Positions 1 to 7,240 of a stretch of 64,000 nucleotides of DNA are shown piece after piece (position 1 is the first letter of the stretch; each line of letters opens with the position of its first letter). Position numbers and translations under genes: made by a program. The notes under the pieces were generated by a model. It was not told the DNA's origin. It ran no database searches and saw only the letters and a program-made list of their open reading frames with translations. Source of the DNA: Chitinophaga sancti (GTDB lineage Bacteria > Bacteroidota > Bacteroidia > Chitinophagales > Chitinophagaceae); the NCBI RefSeq assembly GCF_034424315.1, contig NZ_CP139972.1, positions 7,944,501 through 8,008,500 on the forward strand. Reading direction: 5' to 3'.

Positions 1-663
1 ACCTCCGCCCTCACTTTCAACAAGAGCTACTGCAATAAGGTAGTGGCAGCCCTGAACGTTGTGAATGTTTCCAAATCCGTGCATATCTTCAGTAATCAGC
101 CATACGATCCCAAACAGATCCTTGCGCAACTGAAACTGCCGGTATTTGTTAAGCCTGCAGAAGGCGGCAGCAGCATCGGTATGTCTAAAGTAAATACTGC
201 CGAAGAACTGCAACCCGCTATCGACAAAGCTTTCAAGGAAGATGCACAGATCCTGATCGAAGAATTTATCAAAGGCAGGGAAATAACCTGCGGCTTATAT
301 AAAGTAAATGGGGAACTCACGGTATTGCCCCTGACAGAAATCGTGAGCAGCAAAGAATTCTTTGATTACGAGGCCAAATACACGCCGGGCATTACCAAAG
401 AAATCACCCCTGCACCCGCACCTGAAGAAGTATGTGAACTGATCAGGAATACTGCCAAAGAACTTTATAACAAATTGAATTGCAGAGGAATCGTGCGTGC
501 AGACTTTATCTACGAAGAGGCCAATAACCGCCTGTTCTTCCTGGAGGTGAATACCATGCCAGGCCAGAGCGATAACAGCCTCGTACCTCAGCAGGTAAGA
601 GCCGCCGGCAAAACCCTGCAGGAGTTTTACGGCACATTAATTGAAGAGTGCCTGAAGAAATAA
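1..663 (+). CDS. ddl: D-alanine--D-alanine ligase, 5' end cut by window edge
   Basis: ATP-dependent ligase that joins two D-alanines for the peptidoglycan precursor in the cytoplasm. The frame is open from base 1, so the N-terminal domain lies outside the window and about 220 residues are visible. Visible motifs are the ATP-grasp lysine and glycine-serine loop (FVKPAEGGSSIG), the LIEEF strand, GREITCGLY, and the C-terminal metal-binding segment ending LEVNTMPGQS. These fit the central and C-terminal domains of Ddl. A GTG at 43 could be mistaken for a start, but the residues encoded before it (SALTFNKSYCNKV) match the Ddl family. The PASTA gene follows after 45 bp, so co-transcription is likely. 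Confidence 0.95.
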   Translation, partial: TSALTFNKSYCNKVVAALNVVNVSKSVHIFSNQPYDPKQILAQLKLPVFVKPAEGGSSIGMSKVNTAEELQPAIDKAFKEDAQILIEEFIKGREITCGLYKVNGELTVLPLTEIVSSKEFFDYEAKYTPGITKEITPAPAPEEVCELIRNTAKELYNKLNCRGIVRADFIYEEANNRLFFLEVNTMPGQSDNSLVPQQVRAAGKTLQEFYGTLIEECLKK

Positions 664-708
664 TAATGCGGTATAAGATTACGCTATCTTTAAGTTAAAA
701 TATAATCT

Positions 709-1515
709 GTGTTCAATCAAATTACAAAACGCTCCTTTGGGTTTAACCTGGCCGTAGTGGTGGGGTTGTTCCTGGTATTGGGGCTGATTTTCTTCATGCT
801 GTTGGGGGTGATAACAAAGCATGGAGATACCCTGACCGTGCCTGACGTACATCGCAAGAGTGTGAAAGACGCTACCAAACTGCTGGAAGATGCAGGATTC
901 AACGTAGATGTAAGAGACTCCATTTTTATTGATAGCCTGCCTGCCCTGGCAGTATGGGAACAGACACCCGGTAAAGGTGCGGTAGTAAAAGTGGGAAGAA
1001 CTATTTACCTGACTATCAATAAGGTAGTGCCTCCAATGGTAGAAATGCCTGACCTGGTAGGCCTGACCTTCCGTAGTGCTGAAATGACCCTGCACAGCCG
1101 CAGGCTGAATGTAGGAGATACAATTTATAAACCTGACTTTGCTACCAATACCGTATTACAGCAGTTGCTGGGCGGTAAACTGGTTAAAGCTGGCAGACAG
1201 GTTCCCGAAGGTAGCAGCATCACACTGGTACTGAGTAGCGGAACTGGTAGTATCGAGAACCCGGTTCCGGACCTGATCGGGATGACTTTCCAGGAAGCGA
1301 AAGTAACCCTGAGCGGCAGAAACCTGAACCTGGGTACCGTAATGGTGGATCCTTCCGTAACAGATACCGCCAATGCATTTGTGATCAAACAGGATCCGGC
1401 ACCTAAAAACAGCCTGCAGGAACTGAGCATGGTCAGAGCTGGTGAACTGGTAAGTATCTGGTTGTCTACCAACCCGCCGGCAAAAGGTGGGGGCGATTCG
1501 ACCTCAGAACAATAA
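709..1515 (+). CDS. PASTA domain membrane protein
   Basis: 268-aa protein with a short cytoplasmic N-terminus, one membrane segment (about residues 10-33, rich in V/L/F) and then three tandem PASTA-type repeats (about 45-110, 111-185 and 190-257). The repeats carry the usual VPDVHRKSV, MPDLVGLTF and VPDLIGMTF openings. PASTA domains bind peptidoglycan or beta-lactam-like ligands in periplasmic parts of kinases and PBPs; here no kinase or transpeptidase domain is attached. The start is GTG at 709; no ATG precedes the membrane segment. The position directly after ddl suggests a role linked to cell-wall synthesis, but the specific function is unknown. The C-terminus is low-complexity (GGGDSTSEQ). 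Confidence 0.85.
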   Translation: MFNQITKRSFGFNLAVVVGLFLVLGLIFFMLLGVITKHGDTLTVPDVHRKSVKDATKLLEDAGFNVDVRDSIFIDSLPALAVWEQTPGKGAVVKVGRTIYLTINKVVPPMVEMPDLVGLTFRSAEMTLHSRRLNVGDTIYKPDFATNTVLQQLLGGKLVKAGRQVPEGSSITLVLSSGTGSIENPVPDLIGMTFQEAKVTLSGRNLNLGTVMVDPSVTDTANAFVIKQDPAPKNSLQELSMVRAGELVSIWLSTNPPAKGGGDSTSEQ

Positions 1516-1552
1516 CAACCCCATATTCGTTTAACTTATAAAAATTACAGCA

Positions 1553-1861
1553 ATGGAAAATATTACTGCTGAAGAACTGAAAAAACGTATAGACAGTGGT
1601 GAAACCTTGCATATCGTCGATGTAAGAGAGCCGCATGAGCACGCGGAATTTAACATCGGTGGCATCCTGTTGCCCCTGGGCGAAATCAGAGCCATGCAGG
1701 TGGATGAACTGGAAGATCTGAAAGATGAAGAGGTGATTGTATATTGCAGAAGTGGTGGCAGAAGCGGCCAGGCAGCGATGATCCTGGAAACAATGGGCTT
1801 TCAGAATGTAAAGAATCTGACCGGTGGCATGTTAAACTGGGAAGAAAAGTTCGGAAGATAA
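1553..1861 (+). CDS. Single-domain rhodanese-like protein
   Basis: 102-aa cytoplasmic rhodanese-fold protein. The catalytic cysteine is C65 in the active-site loop VYCRSGGRSG, and the upstream DVREPHEHAEF motif is typical of the family. Such stand-alone rhodaneses carry a persulfide on the cysteine and transfer sulfur; the actual acceptor cannot be told from sequence. It follows the PASTA gene by 37 bp on the same strand and is the last gene before the inverted-repeat element at 1873, which probably ends the transcript. Length and motifs are complete. Confidence 0.9.
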   Translation: MENITAEELKKRIDSGETLHIVDVREPHEHAEFNIGGILLPLGEIRAMQVDELEDLKDEEVIVYCRSGGRSGQAAMILETMGFQNVKNLTGGMLNWEEKFGR

Positions 1862-1872
1862 AATATTACGAA

Positions 1873-1982
1873 AGAGGTTGTAACAAAAGTAAAGTTACCC
1901 GGATTTAGTTCGGATACCAGGAGGCGGGTGTTTTTGTTTATAAAATGCTCAATGCCTTCAAATTACTTTTTGTACAACCTCT
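1873..1982. repeat. Inverted-repeat element, copy A (~110 bp, MITE- or terminator-like)
   Basis: Ends are a roughly 20-bp inverted repeat: AGAGGTTGTAACAAAAGTAA on the left, and on the right a sequence whose complement starts AGAGGTTGTACAAAAAGTAA. The interior aligns with the reverse complement of the element at 46703-46809, including an identical 17-base stretch GCCTTCAAATTACTTTT. It lies between the convergent rhodanese and ATP-grasp genes. The right arm runs into a T-tract on the plus strand, so it can also act as a terminator. No clear target-site duplication is visible. Confidence 0.75.
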
Positions 1983-1988
1983 TTTTTC

Positions 1989-3167
1989 TTATAATTCAAA
2001 GAAGGCGCAACTGCCACCTACCCAGGTATCTGATTTATCCTTCGTCACCCCGATCATTTTACTTTTACTGATCCTTGCCAGGTTATGCACCAGCTCAGGA
2101 CGTGGTGCGCCATCCTTCCACAGGTACATCATCCTGATCTCACAATAAGCCGGCCCATCAGGCGTTTCAATTGCAGGTGCATATTTCACCTTGCGCTGCA
2201 AGATCCAGTTCTCCGGATCCTTAATACCATTTATATCTTCCTGGCTAACGTCTATCACTACTCCCTGACCCGCAAAAGAAAAGAGTGGTTTCAATACATA
2301 GTTCTCCAGGTCTGCAGGTAATGCCCGCGTATGCAGGAACCAGCTCTCAGGCGCAAATTCACTCTTTATAAATGGCAGTATAAATTTACTGATCCGGTAA
2401 AACCAGTTCGGATGCGTGATCCACTCTACGTCGAAGTCCTGGAACAACGATACATGTGCCGGTAAATAGGCCGATTGTTTCTGCAAATCATCGAAGATAA
2501 CGCGGTTGTATATACGCTTCACCAGCCTGCCCTTATAAAATAACTGCTTAGCCCTCTGCTCCAGGTCTGTAATGCAGACCACGGGAATCCCCAGTACTTT
2601 CTCTGTATAATAAAAATCGATACGGGTCTTTTGCTCGTGCGGCTTTACTTCCAGCAGGACTACCTCTTCGGGCTGATAAGGACCTACAATGATCTCTTTC
2701 AGCAATTGTAGATAACTGCTATCAGTATACCCATTGAAATAATTGTTGACCGTATCAGGGATCTGGAAATGATGCTTAAACTCCCGCGCCATCAGCTCCT
2801 GAAAGGCATACAGTGAAGGGAATCCCTGTAGCTCTATGAGCTGAGGTTGCAACACACCTGCTTCATTCTTACATACTGCAAAGTCAATGATCACAAAATG
2901 CGCATGCTCATTTTCTCCCGGCACTTTCATACATGGAGGAAAAGATGCTTCGCTATCGGCTTTGAAGTCTGGTTGAGTAATGATATCAATGATCGCTTCG
3001 CTGGTATCAATCAGTTGCTTCGTCAGTGCCGCAGGCACAAACACAGGCGTTTCCGCCACTTTAAAAGCAGGCGTTTCGCCGGCTGCAGCCGCCATAGATT
3101 GAATAAATGCCGTGTATTTCTCAGCCGTAAAATGCTCGTTATAATATTTGCGTAAAGAAGGAATCAT
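1989..3167 (-). CDS. ATP-grasp-like ligase, family not identified
   Basis: 392-aa cytoplasmic protein not confidently matched to a named family. The C-terminal third looks like an ATP-grasp fold: a lysine plus glycine-rich loop (YVLKPLFSFAGQGV), a strand WILQRKV, an EIRMMYLW strand and a terminal Asn/Arg/Ser-rich segment (LVHNLARISKSK) before WVGGS. The arrangement resembles glutathionylspermidine-synthetase-like or other carboxylate-amine ligases, but this is inference. Its ATG overlaps the stop of the upstream amidotransferase gene by 4 bp (ATGA), which implies translational coupling and possibly a shared reaction. It is the last gene of the minus-strand cluster that starts at 5047. Confidence 0.7.
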   Translation of the reverse strand: MIPSLRKYYNEHFTAEKYTAFIQSMAAAAGETPAFKVAETPVFVPAALTKQLIDTSEAIIDIITQPDFKADSEASFPPCMKVPGENEHAHFVIIDFAVCKNEAGVLQPQLIELQGFPSLYAFQELMAREFKHHFQIPDTVNNYFNGYTDSSYLQLLKEIIVGPYQPEEVVLLEVKPHEQKTRIDFYYTEKVLGIPVVCITDLEQRAKQLFYKGRLVKRIYNRVIFDDLQKQSAYLPAHVSLFQDFDVEWITHPNWFYRISKFILPFIKSEFAPESWFLHTRALPADLENYVLKPLFSFAGQGVVIDVSQEDINGIKDPENWILQRKVKYAPAIETPDGPAYCEIRMMYLWKDGAPRPELVHNLARISKSKMIGVTKDKSDTWVGGSCAFFEL

Positions 3168-3943
3168 CGTTTGGAGGATAAGGCGTGGTCCAGGAATGCT
3201 GGAATAAAGGTATCGTAGGTAAGCGTAATTTTATCAGGATCAGAAAGCTGTTCCAGCATGCTGTAATATTTTTCAGCACCATAGTTGGTGAGCACCTGGT
3301 CTTTCTTTTCTTTTTGTAACAGGTACATCCGCATACCAGTAGCATCTGCTTCAGGATGGAATTGCGTACCAATCATGTGGGGGCTGAAACGGATGGCCAT
3401 CGTGGCTCTTTCCAGCGGTACATGCGGGCGTTCTTTTTCAATAGCCAGCACAGTAGCACCCATGGCCGCCATGCGTTCATGGTCCAATCCAATCACCTGC
3501 CAGTTACGGCTATCAACGATATAGAAAGGGTCAGGAAGCTGTGCAAAGATCATTTCTGTATTAACCGTTGGATGAACAGGAAATACGCCAAAGGCCGGAG
3601 ATCTTCGCCTGCACACATTTCCCAGTTGCAGATAGCGACACATCAGCTGAAAGGAATGGCAGATCAGCAGCACTGGTTTAGCCGCAGCCATCAGTGCTTC
3701 CATCGTTTCAAAATAACGTTGTTCCCATTCACTCCCCTCGCTATCCAGCGGGGAGCCGGGGCCACCTGTAGAAATATAAATGTCGTAAGAAAGATCGGGT
3801 ACCCGGGCTGCAATGCGCACTTCATACTCATCACATTGCAGTGTCAGCGAATTGCGCACAGCATATGCTGCGAGTATTTCCCTGATACAGCGCATCCCTT
3901 CGTTCGGAACTCCTTCATACATGTCAAGTATAGCTACCTTCAT
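3164..3943 (-). CDS. Class I glutamine amidotransferase (GATase1)
   Basis: 259-aa stand-alone GATase1 protein. The triad is visible: nucleophile C95 in LLICHSFQ, and H196 and E198 in GTQFHPEAD; the oxyanion strand STGGPGSP is at about 58-65. Members hydrolyse glutamine and pass ammonia to a synthetase partner; some act instead on gamma-glutamyl compounds. No synthetase domain is fused. The next gene, an ATP-grasp-like ligase, overlaps it by 4 bp and is the natural candidate partner. Upstream, the carboxylate-amine ligase ends 3 bp before its start, so the three genes form one tight operon. Confidence 0.88.
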   Translation of the reverse strand: MKVAILDMYEGVPNEGMRCIREILAAYAVRNSLTLQCDEYEVRIAARVPDLSYDIYISTGGPGSPLDSEGSEWEQRYFETMEALMAAAKPVLLICHSFQLMCRYLQLGNVCRRRSPAFGVFPVHPTVNTEMIFAQLPDPFYIVDSRNWQVIGLDHERMAAMGATVLAIEKERPHVPLERATMAIRFSPHMIGTQFHPEADATGMRMYLLQKEKKDQVLTNYGAEKYYSMLEQLSDPDKITLTYDTFIPAFLDHALSSKR

Positions 3944-3946
3944 GTG

Positions 3947-5047
3947 CTAGCAGTCTTTGAGGAATTGTTTAATAATGAAGTCAGCCACACTGTGGAGATT
4001 TTTATTTTCTTTGAATACGGCCAGCTGTTTGTCAGCTCCCGTACCATTTAGCAGCATTTCTTTTGTATACTCGATATAAGAACGGCTTCCCAGTTCATCC
4101 ACCACATCATCCACGAATTCCAGCAGCTCAAAAATAAGTGCACGGGTATTCACTTCTGCCTCTTTCCCAAAGTCGATCAGGTTGCCATCAATCCCATAAC
4201 GGCTGGCTCTCCATTTATTTTCATTGACCAGTGCACGGTTGTAAATAATGAAATTCAGGTTCTGCATACGCAGTTTATAGATCTTGGCACAAAGCGCCTG
4301 GAAGATAGCCGCAATGGTACAGGTTTCCTGCAGTGTGAGGGGCACATCGCAGATCCTGAATTCTACCGTATCGTAGAAAGGGTGTACCCGCAGATCCCAC
4401 CATACCTTACGTGCATTATCAATACACTTGGTTTTCACCAGCAGTTGGATATAGCGGTCGTATTCTTCGATACTGGCAAAGTAATCGGGAATCCCGGTGC
4501 GGGGAAACTTATCAAATACCTTTGTTCTGTATGATTTAAAGCCCGTATTCCGGCCCTCCCAGAAAGGGGAGTTCGTACTAAGGGCAAAGACATGTGGCAG
4601 AAAATAACGCACAGAATTCGCGATATGCAGGGCCATTTCCCGGTTCTCCATTCCTACATGCACATGTAGCCCAAAGATGAGGTTAGAACGGGCGGCATCC
4701 TGCATTTCATTCACGATTTCGAAATACCGGGGATGATCAGTGATGAGCTGGGCTTCCCATTTGGAAAATGGATGGGTACCGGAGGCGCCGATATTATAAC
4801 CCATGTCACCAGCTATCTGTGCTACGGTCTTGCGAAGGTAAGCTACATCGGCACGGGCCTCATCGATATTGCTACAGATGTGGGTGCCAACTTCAACAAC
4901 AGCCTGATGAAATTCAGCTTTTACTTTTTCCGGGATGATTTTGTGGGCCTGTTCTACAATTTTCTGTTCATGGGAGCATAGTTCGAGTGTGCGAGGGTCC
5001 ATGACCATGTATTCTTCTTCAATGCCGAGTGTGAAATTCCGGAGCAT
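3947..5047 (-). CDS. GCS2-type carboxylate-amine ligase (YbdK-like)
   Basis: 366-aa enzyme of the glutamate-cysteine ligase 2 family. Typical features are the N-terminal LGIEEEYMVMD strand with its metal-binding glutamates, the HVHVGMENRE segment near residue 127, and the VEFRICDVPLT strand in the C-terminal half. Family members form an amide between a carboxylate and an amine using ATP; for YbdK-like proteins the true substrate is often unknown. Length matches the family. It opens the three-gene operon with the amidotransferase and ATP-grasp-like gene, and is separated from the upstream ATP-grasp gene by a terminator at about 5138-5192. Confidence 0.88.
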   Translation of the reverse strand: MLRNFTLGIEEEYMVMDPRTLELCSHEQKIVEQAHKIIPEKVKAEFHQAVVEVGTHICSNIDEARADVAYLRKTVAQIAGDMGYNIGASGTHPFSKWEAQLITDHPRYFEIVNEMQDAARSNLIFGLHVHVGMENREMALHIANSVRYFLPHVFALSTNSPFWEGRNTGFKSYRTKVFDKFPRTGIPDYFASIEEYDRYIQLLVKTKCIDNARKVWWDLRVHPFYDTVEFRICDVPLTLQETCTIAAIFQALCAKIYKLRMQNLNFIIYNRALVNENKWRASRYGIDGNLIDFGKEAEVNTRALIFELLEFVDDVVDELGSRSYIEYTKEMLLNGTGADKQLAVFKENKNLHSVADFIIKQFLKDC

Positions 5048-5137
5048 AGCTGGTAATTAGGGCGGCAAGATAAGAAGAATATGGAAAATGCCCTGCGGCG
5101 GCAATGAAGAGGTAAATCTCTTTTGAAGGGAATGCGG

Positions 5138-5192
5138 TAAAAACAAAAAGGCCTGCATACCGGCTGAGGGGAGAAAGCGGGTAATGCAGGCC
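5138..5192 (-). terminator. Rho-independent terminator after the 5214-6311 gene
   Basis: The 9-bp stem GGCCTGCAT (5150-5158) pairs with ATGCAGGCC (5184-5192). On the minus strand it is followed by a T-rich tract (CTTTTTGTTTTT). It would stop transcripts of the ATP-grasp gene before the carboxylate-amine ligase gene, so the cluster probably has two transcription units. Confidence 0.75.
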
Positions 5193-5213
5193 GGTTGTAT
5201 ACAAACAAACAAC

Positions 5214-6311
5214 CTATTCTTTGGCCTTTGCTTTTTTAGAAGTCGTTTTTTTATCAGCAGGCTCTTTCTTCACTGCCGCCTTTTTTTCTGCAGGCGCCGC
5301 CTTCTTCGCTCCCGGCGTGGCTGATTTCTTCGCCGCTGTCTTCTTCGCTCCCGGCACAATTGCCGTCTGGTTCCCGGGTACAGCATGGGTCATAAACGTT
5401 CCCCAGGTCAGGTTATCCGTTCCGGGCAACTGCCTCAGGGCTCTCTCTATCGCATAATTCGCGGCTGTCTCCACTACCCACTCAAAATTCTCTGCACCAA
5501 TGGTCGCCTCATCTGCTTCCGGCGCCGGGTTCCAGAAATCAATCACATAAGGGATACCACTCCTTACGGCAATTTCCACCGTATTAAAATCATACCCCAG
5601 GTACCTGTTTAGCTGAGCGACCTGCTCTATGATCACACCTTCCAGGTCATCATCGCCCTGTGATTTATTCAGGTAACGCTGATAAGGAGCCTCGTATGGA
5701 TCGTAAGGAATCACCCGCACGTACTTGCCACCAATACAATAACAACGATAATAAGAATCGTATTCAATCGCTTCCTGCAGCATCATTACCAGCTGGCCGG
5801 TGTGTGCATGTTGTGCAAAGAATTCCTCAGCGCTATTGACTTTGTAGACATGTTTCCAACCTCCGCCATTGTAAGGTTTCATATAAGCCGGGAAGCCAAC
5901 GTGCGCGAAAATGGTCGCCCAGTCAAATGGATAAACGAGGTTTCTAAACGATTGCCCGGTCGTGTTTTCCGGCAGATCCCGGGTAGGCAGTAAAGCTGTT
6001 TTGGGAACATTGACACCCGTACGTGCAGCCAGTTCGTTGTTCACAAATTTATCATCCGCGCTCCACCAGAATGGGTTGTTAATCACTGCTGTTCCTTCCA
6101 GGGCAGCCTGTTTGAGCCAGGTTCGATAGAAAGGTACATCCTGCGAAATTCGATCCAGGATCACAGCATATTCATTGGGAATACCCTGGATCACTTTATC
6201 AATGGATACAAATTCAGCAGAGATATCGTTAACATTTTTAGCATTTATGCGATCAAGCAATGCCTGGGGGAAACTGTTTTCCTGACCATACAGAAGGCCT
6301 ATTTTTTTCAT
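5214..6311 (-). CDS. ATP-grasp ligase with a histone H1-like basic tail
   Basis: 365-aa protein. The first ~315 residues are an ATP-grasp enzyme: ATP-binding lysine K145 with glycine loop (MKPYNGGGW), the MLQEAIEYDSYYRCY strand, and the metal-binding end VIDFWNPAPEAD. The last ~45 residues (about 321-365) are almost only Lys, Ala, Pro, Thr and Ser, with repeated GAKK, AAKK and KKA units like the tails of bacterial histone H1-like proteins. Such a tail is unusual on an ATP-grasp enzyme and could bind nucleic acid or a polyanion, or be a substrate for modification. It follows the esterase gene by 147 bp and ends at its own terminator. Confidence 0.85.
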   Translation of the reverse strand: MKKIGLLYGQENSFPQALLDRINAKNVNDISAEFVSIDKVIQGIPNEYAVILDRISQDVPFYRTWLKQAALEGTAVINNPFWWSADDKFVNNELAARTGVNVPKTALLPTRDLPENTTGQSFRNLVYPFDWATIFAHVGFPAYMKPYNGGGWKHVYKVNSAEEFFAQHAHTGQLVMMLQEAIEYDSYYRCYCIGGKYVRVIPYDPYEAPYQRYLNKSQGDDDLEGVIIEQVAQLNRYLGYDFNTVEIAVRSGIPYVIDFWNPAPEADEATIGAENFEWVVETAANYAIERALRQLPGTDNLTWGTFMTHAVPGNQTAIVPGAKKTAAKKSATPGAKKAAPAEKKAAVKKEPADKKTTSKKAKAKE

Positions 6312-6458
6312 CCTGAAAAAGGTTTTACGTTGAGTGTATCAATGATTCCGTTTGTAGTAGAAGCGGTTGAGGATCAATATTCGCGCCAATGGATTCGCCT
6401 TATAACCCTGATTCGATTTTAAACAGGGTGCAGGCCCATACTTTCAAAAAAATAATTC

Positions 6459-7166
6459 TCATTTAATAAGCGACAGATAATACGGCAACATCTCATTCCA
6501 CACCGGCCAGTCATGCTTTTGATTAGGTCTGATATCCAGCCAGTGGCTGATGCCTTTATTGGCAAGTATCCCTGACATCCGTTCATTTTGCTGGCGGCTG
6601 ATGTCTTCATCAGCTACCCCTAAAATAATCCCCATACGCCAGAGGGCTTCGTGCAGGTTGTCGCGCATGTAATCCATGGGATTATGGAAATAAACATTGT
6701 CATCGTAATGGCCATCCAGGCGGCCGGTAATATCAAAAATGCCGCTCAGGCTAAAGAGGTAAGACACTTGCTCCGGGTACCGGAAGGCAAAATTGGCGGC
6801 ATGGTATCCACCAAAACTGCAGCCGGCCACAGCGACACGTTTAATACCCGTTTCGTGTATCACTCTTTCCAGCACCTCATGGCGCAGCATGTTGTCATAA
6901 GAAATGTGGTTGAGGGTTCGTTGGGCAGGGGAGACCTGTGTATTATACCAGCTACGGGCATCTATACTATCGGGGCAGTAAACCCTTATCAGCTGGTGAT
7001 CTATGAACCATTGTAATGCATGAATAAGGCCGCGTTCCTTGTGTTCATAATGGCGGCCCATAGAGGTGGGGAAGAGAATGAGGGGATAACCTTCCTCTCC
7101 GAACACCAGCATCTCGAATTCGCGGCCGAGATGTGGGGATGACCATTTGTAATGTTGTTCATGCAT
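6459..7166 (-). CDS. Esterase-D/YbbA-type alpha/beta hydrolase
   Basis: 235-aa alpha/beta hydrolase of the putative-esterase family. The nucleophile elbow GCSFGG places the serine at S117; the likely acid is D186 (GVADEDI) and the likely histidine H218 (NQKHDWPVW). There is no signal peptide, so it should be cytoplasmic. It lies upstream of the ATP-grasp gene on the same strand, suggesting that it releases or edits a product made by the ligases. The TonB receptor gene further upstream is separated by a strong terminator. Substrate is unknown. Confidence 0.85.
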   Translation of the reverse strand: MHEQHYKWSSPHLGREFEMLVFGEEGYPLILFPTSMGRHYEHKERGLIHALQWFIDHQLIRVYCPDSIDARSWYNTQVSPAQRTLNHISYDNMLRHEVLERVIHETGIKRVAVAGCSFGGYHAANFAFRYPEQVSYLFSLSGIFDITGRLDGHYDDNVYFHNPMDYMRDNLHEALWRMGIILGVADEDISRQQNERMSGILANKGISHWLDIRPNQKHDWPVWNEMLPYYLSLIK

Positions 7167-7180
7167 GTATATAAATATAA

Positions 7181-7217
7181 TAAAAAAAACGCTTCGGCTT
7201 ATACAGCCGAAGCGTTT
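7181..7217 (-). terminator. Terminator of the TonB receptor gene
   Basis: A perfect 13-bp stem (7187-7199 with 7205-7217, core ACGCTTCGGCT) and a 5-nt loop are followed on the minus strand by a run of T (complement of 7181-7187). It lies 24 bp after the receptor stop codon. Confidence 0.85.
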
Positions 7218-7240
7218 CCTTAAATTTGTTTATACTCGGA

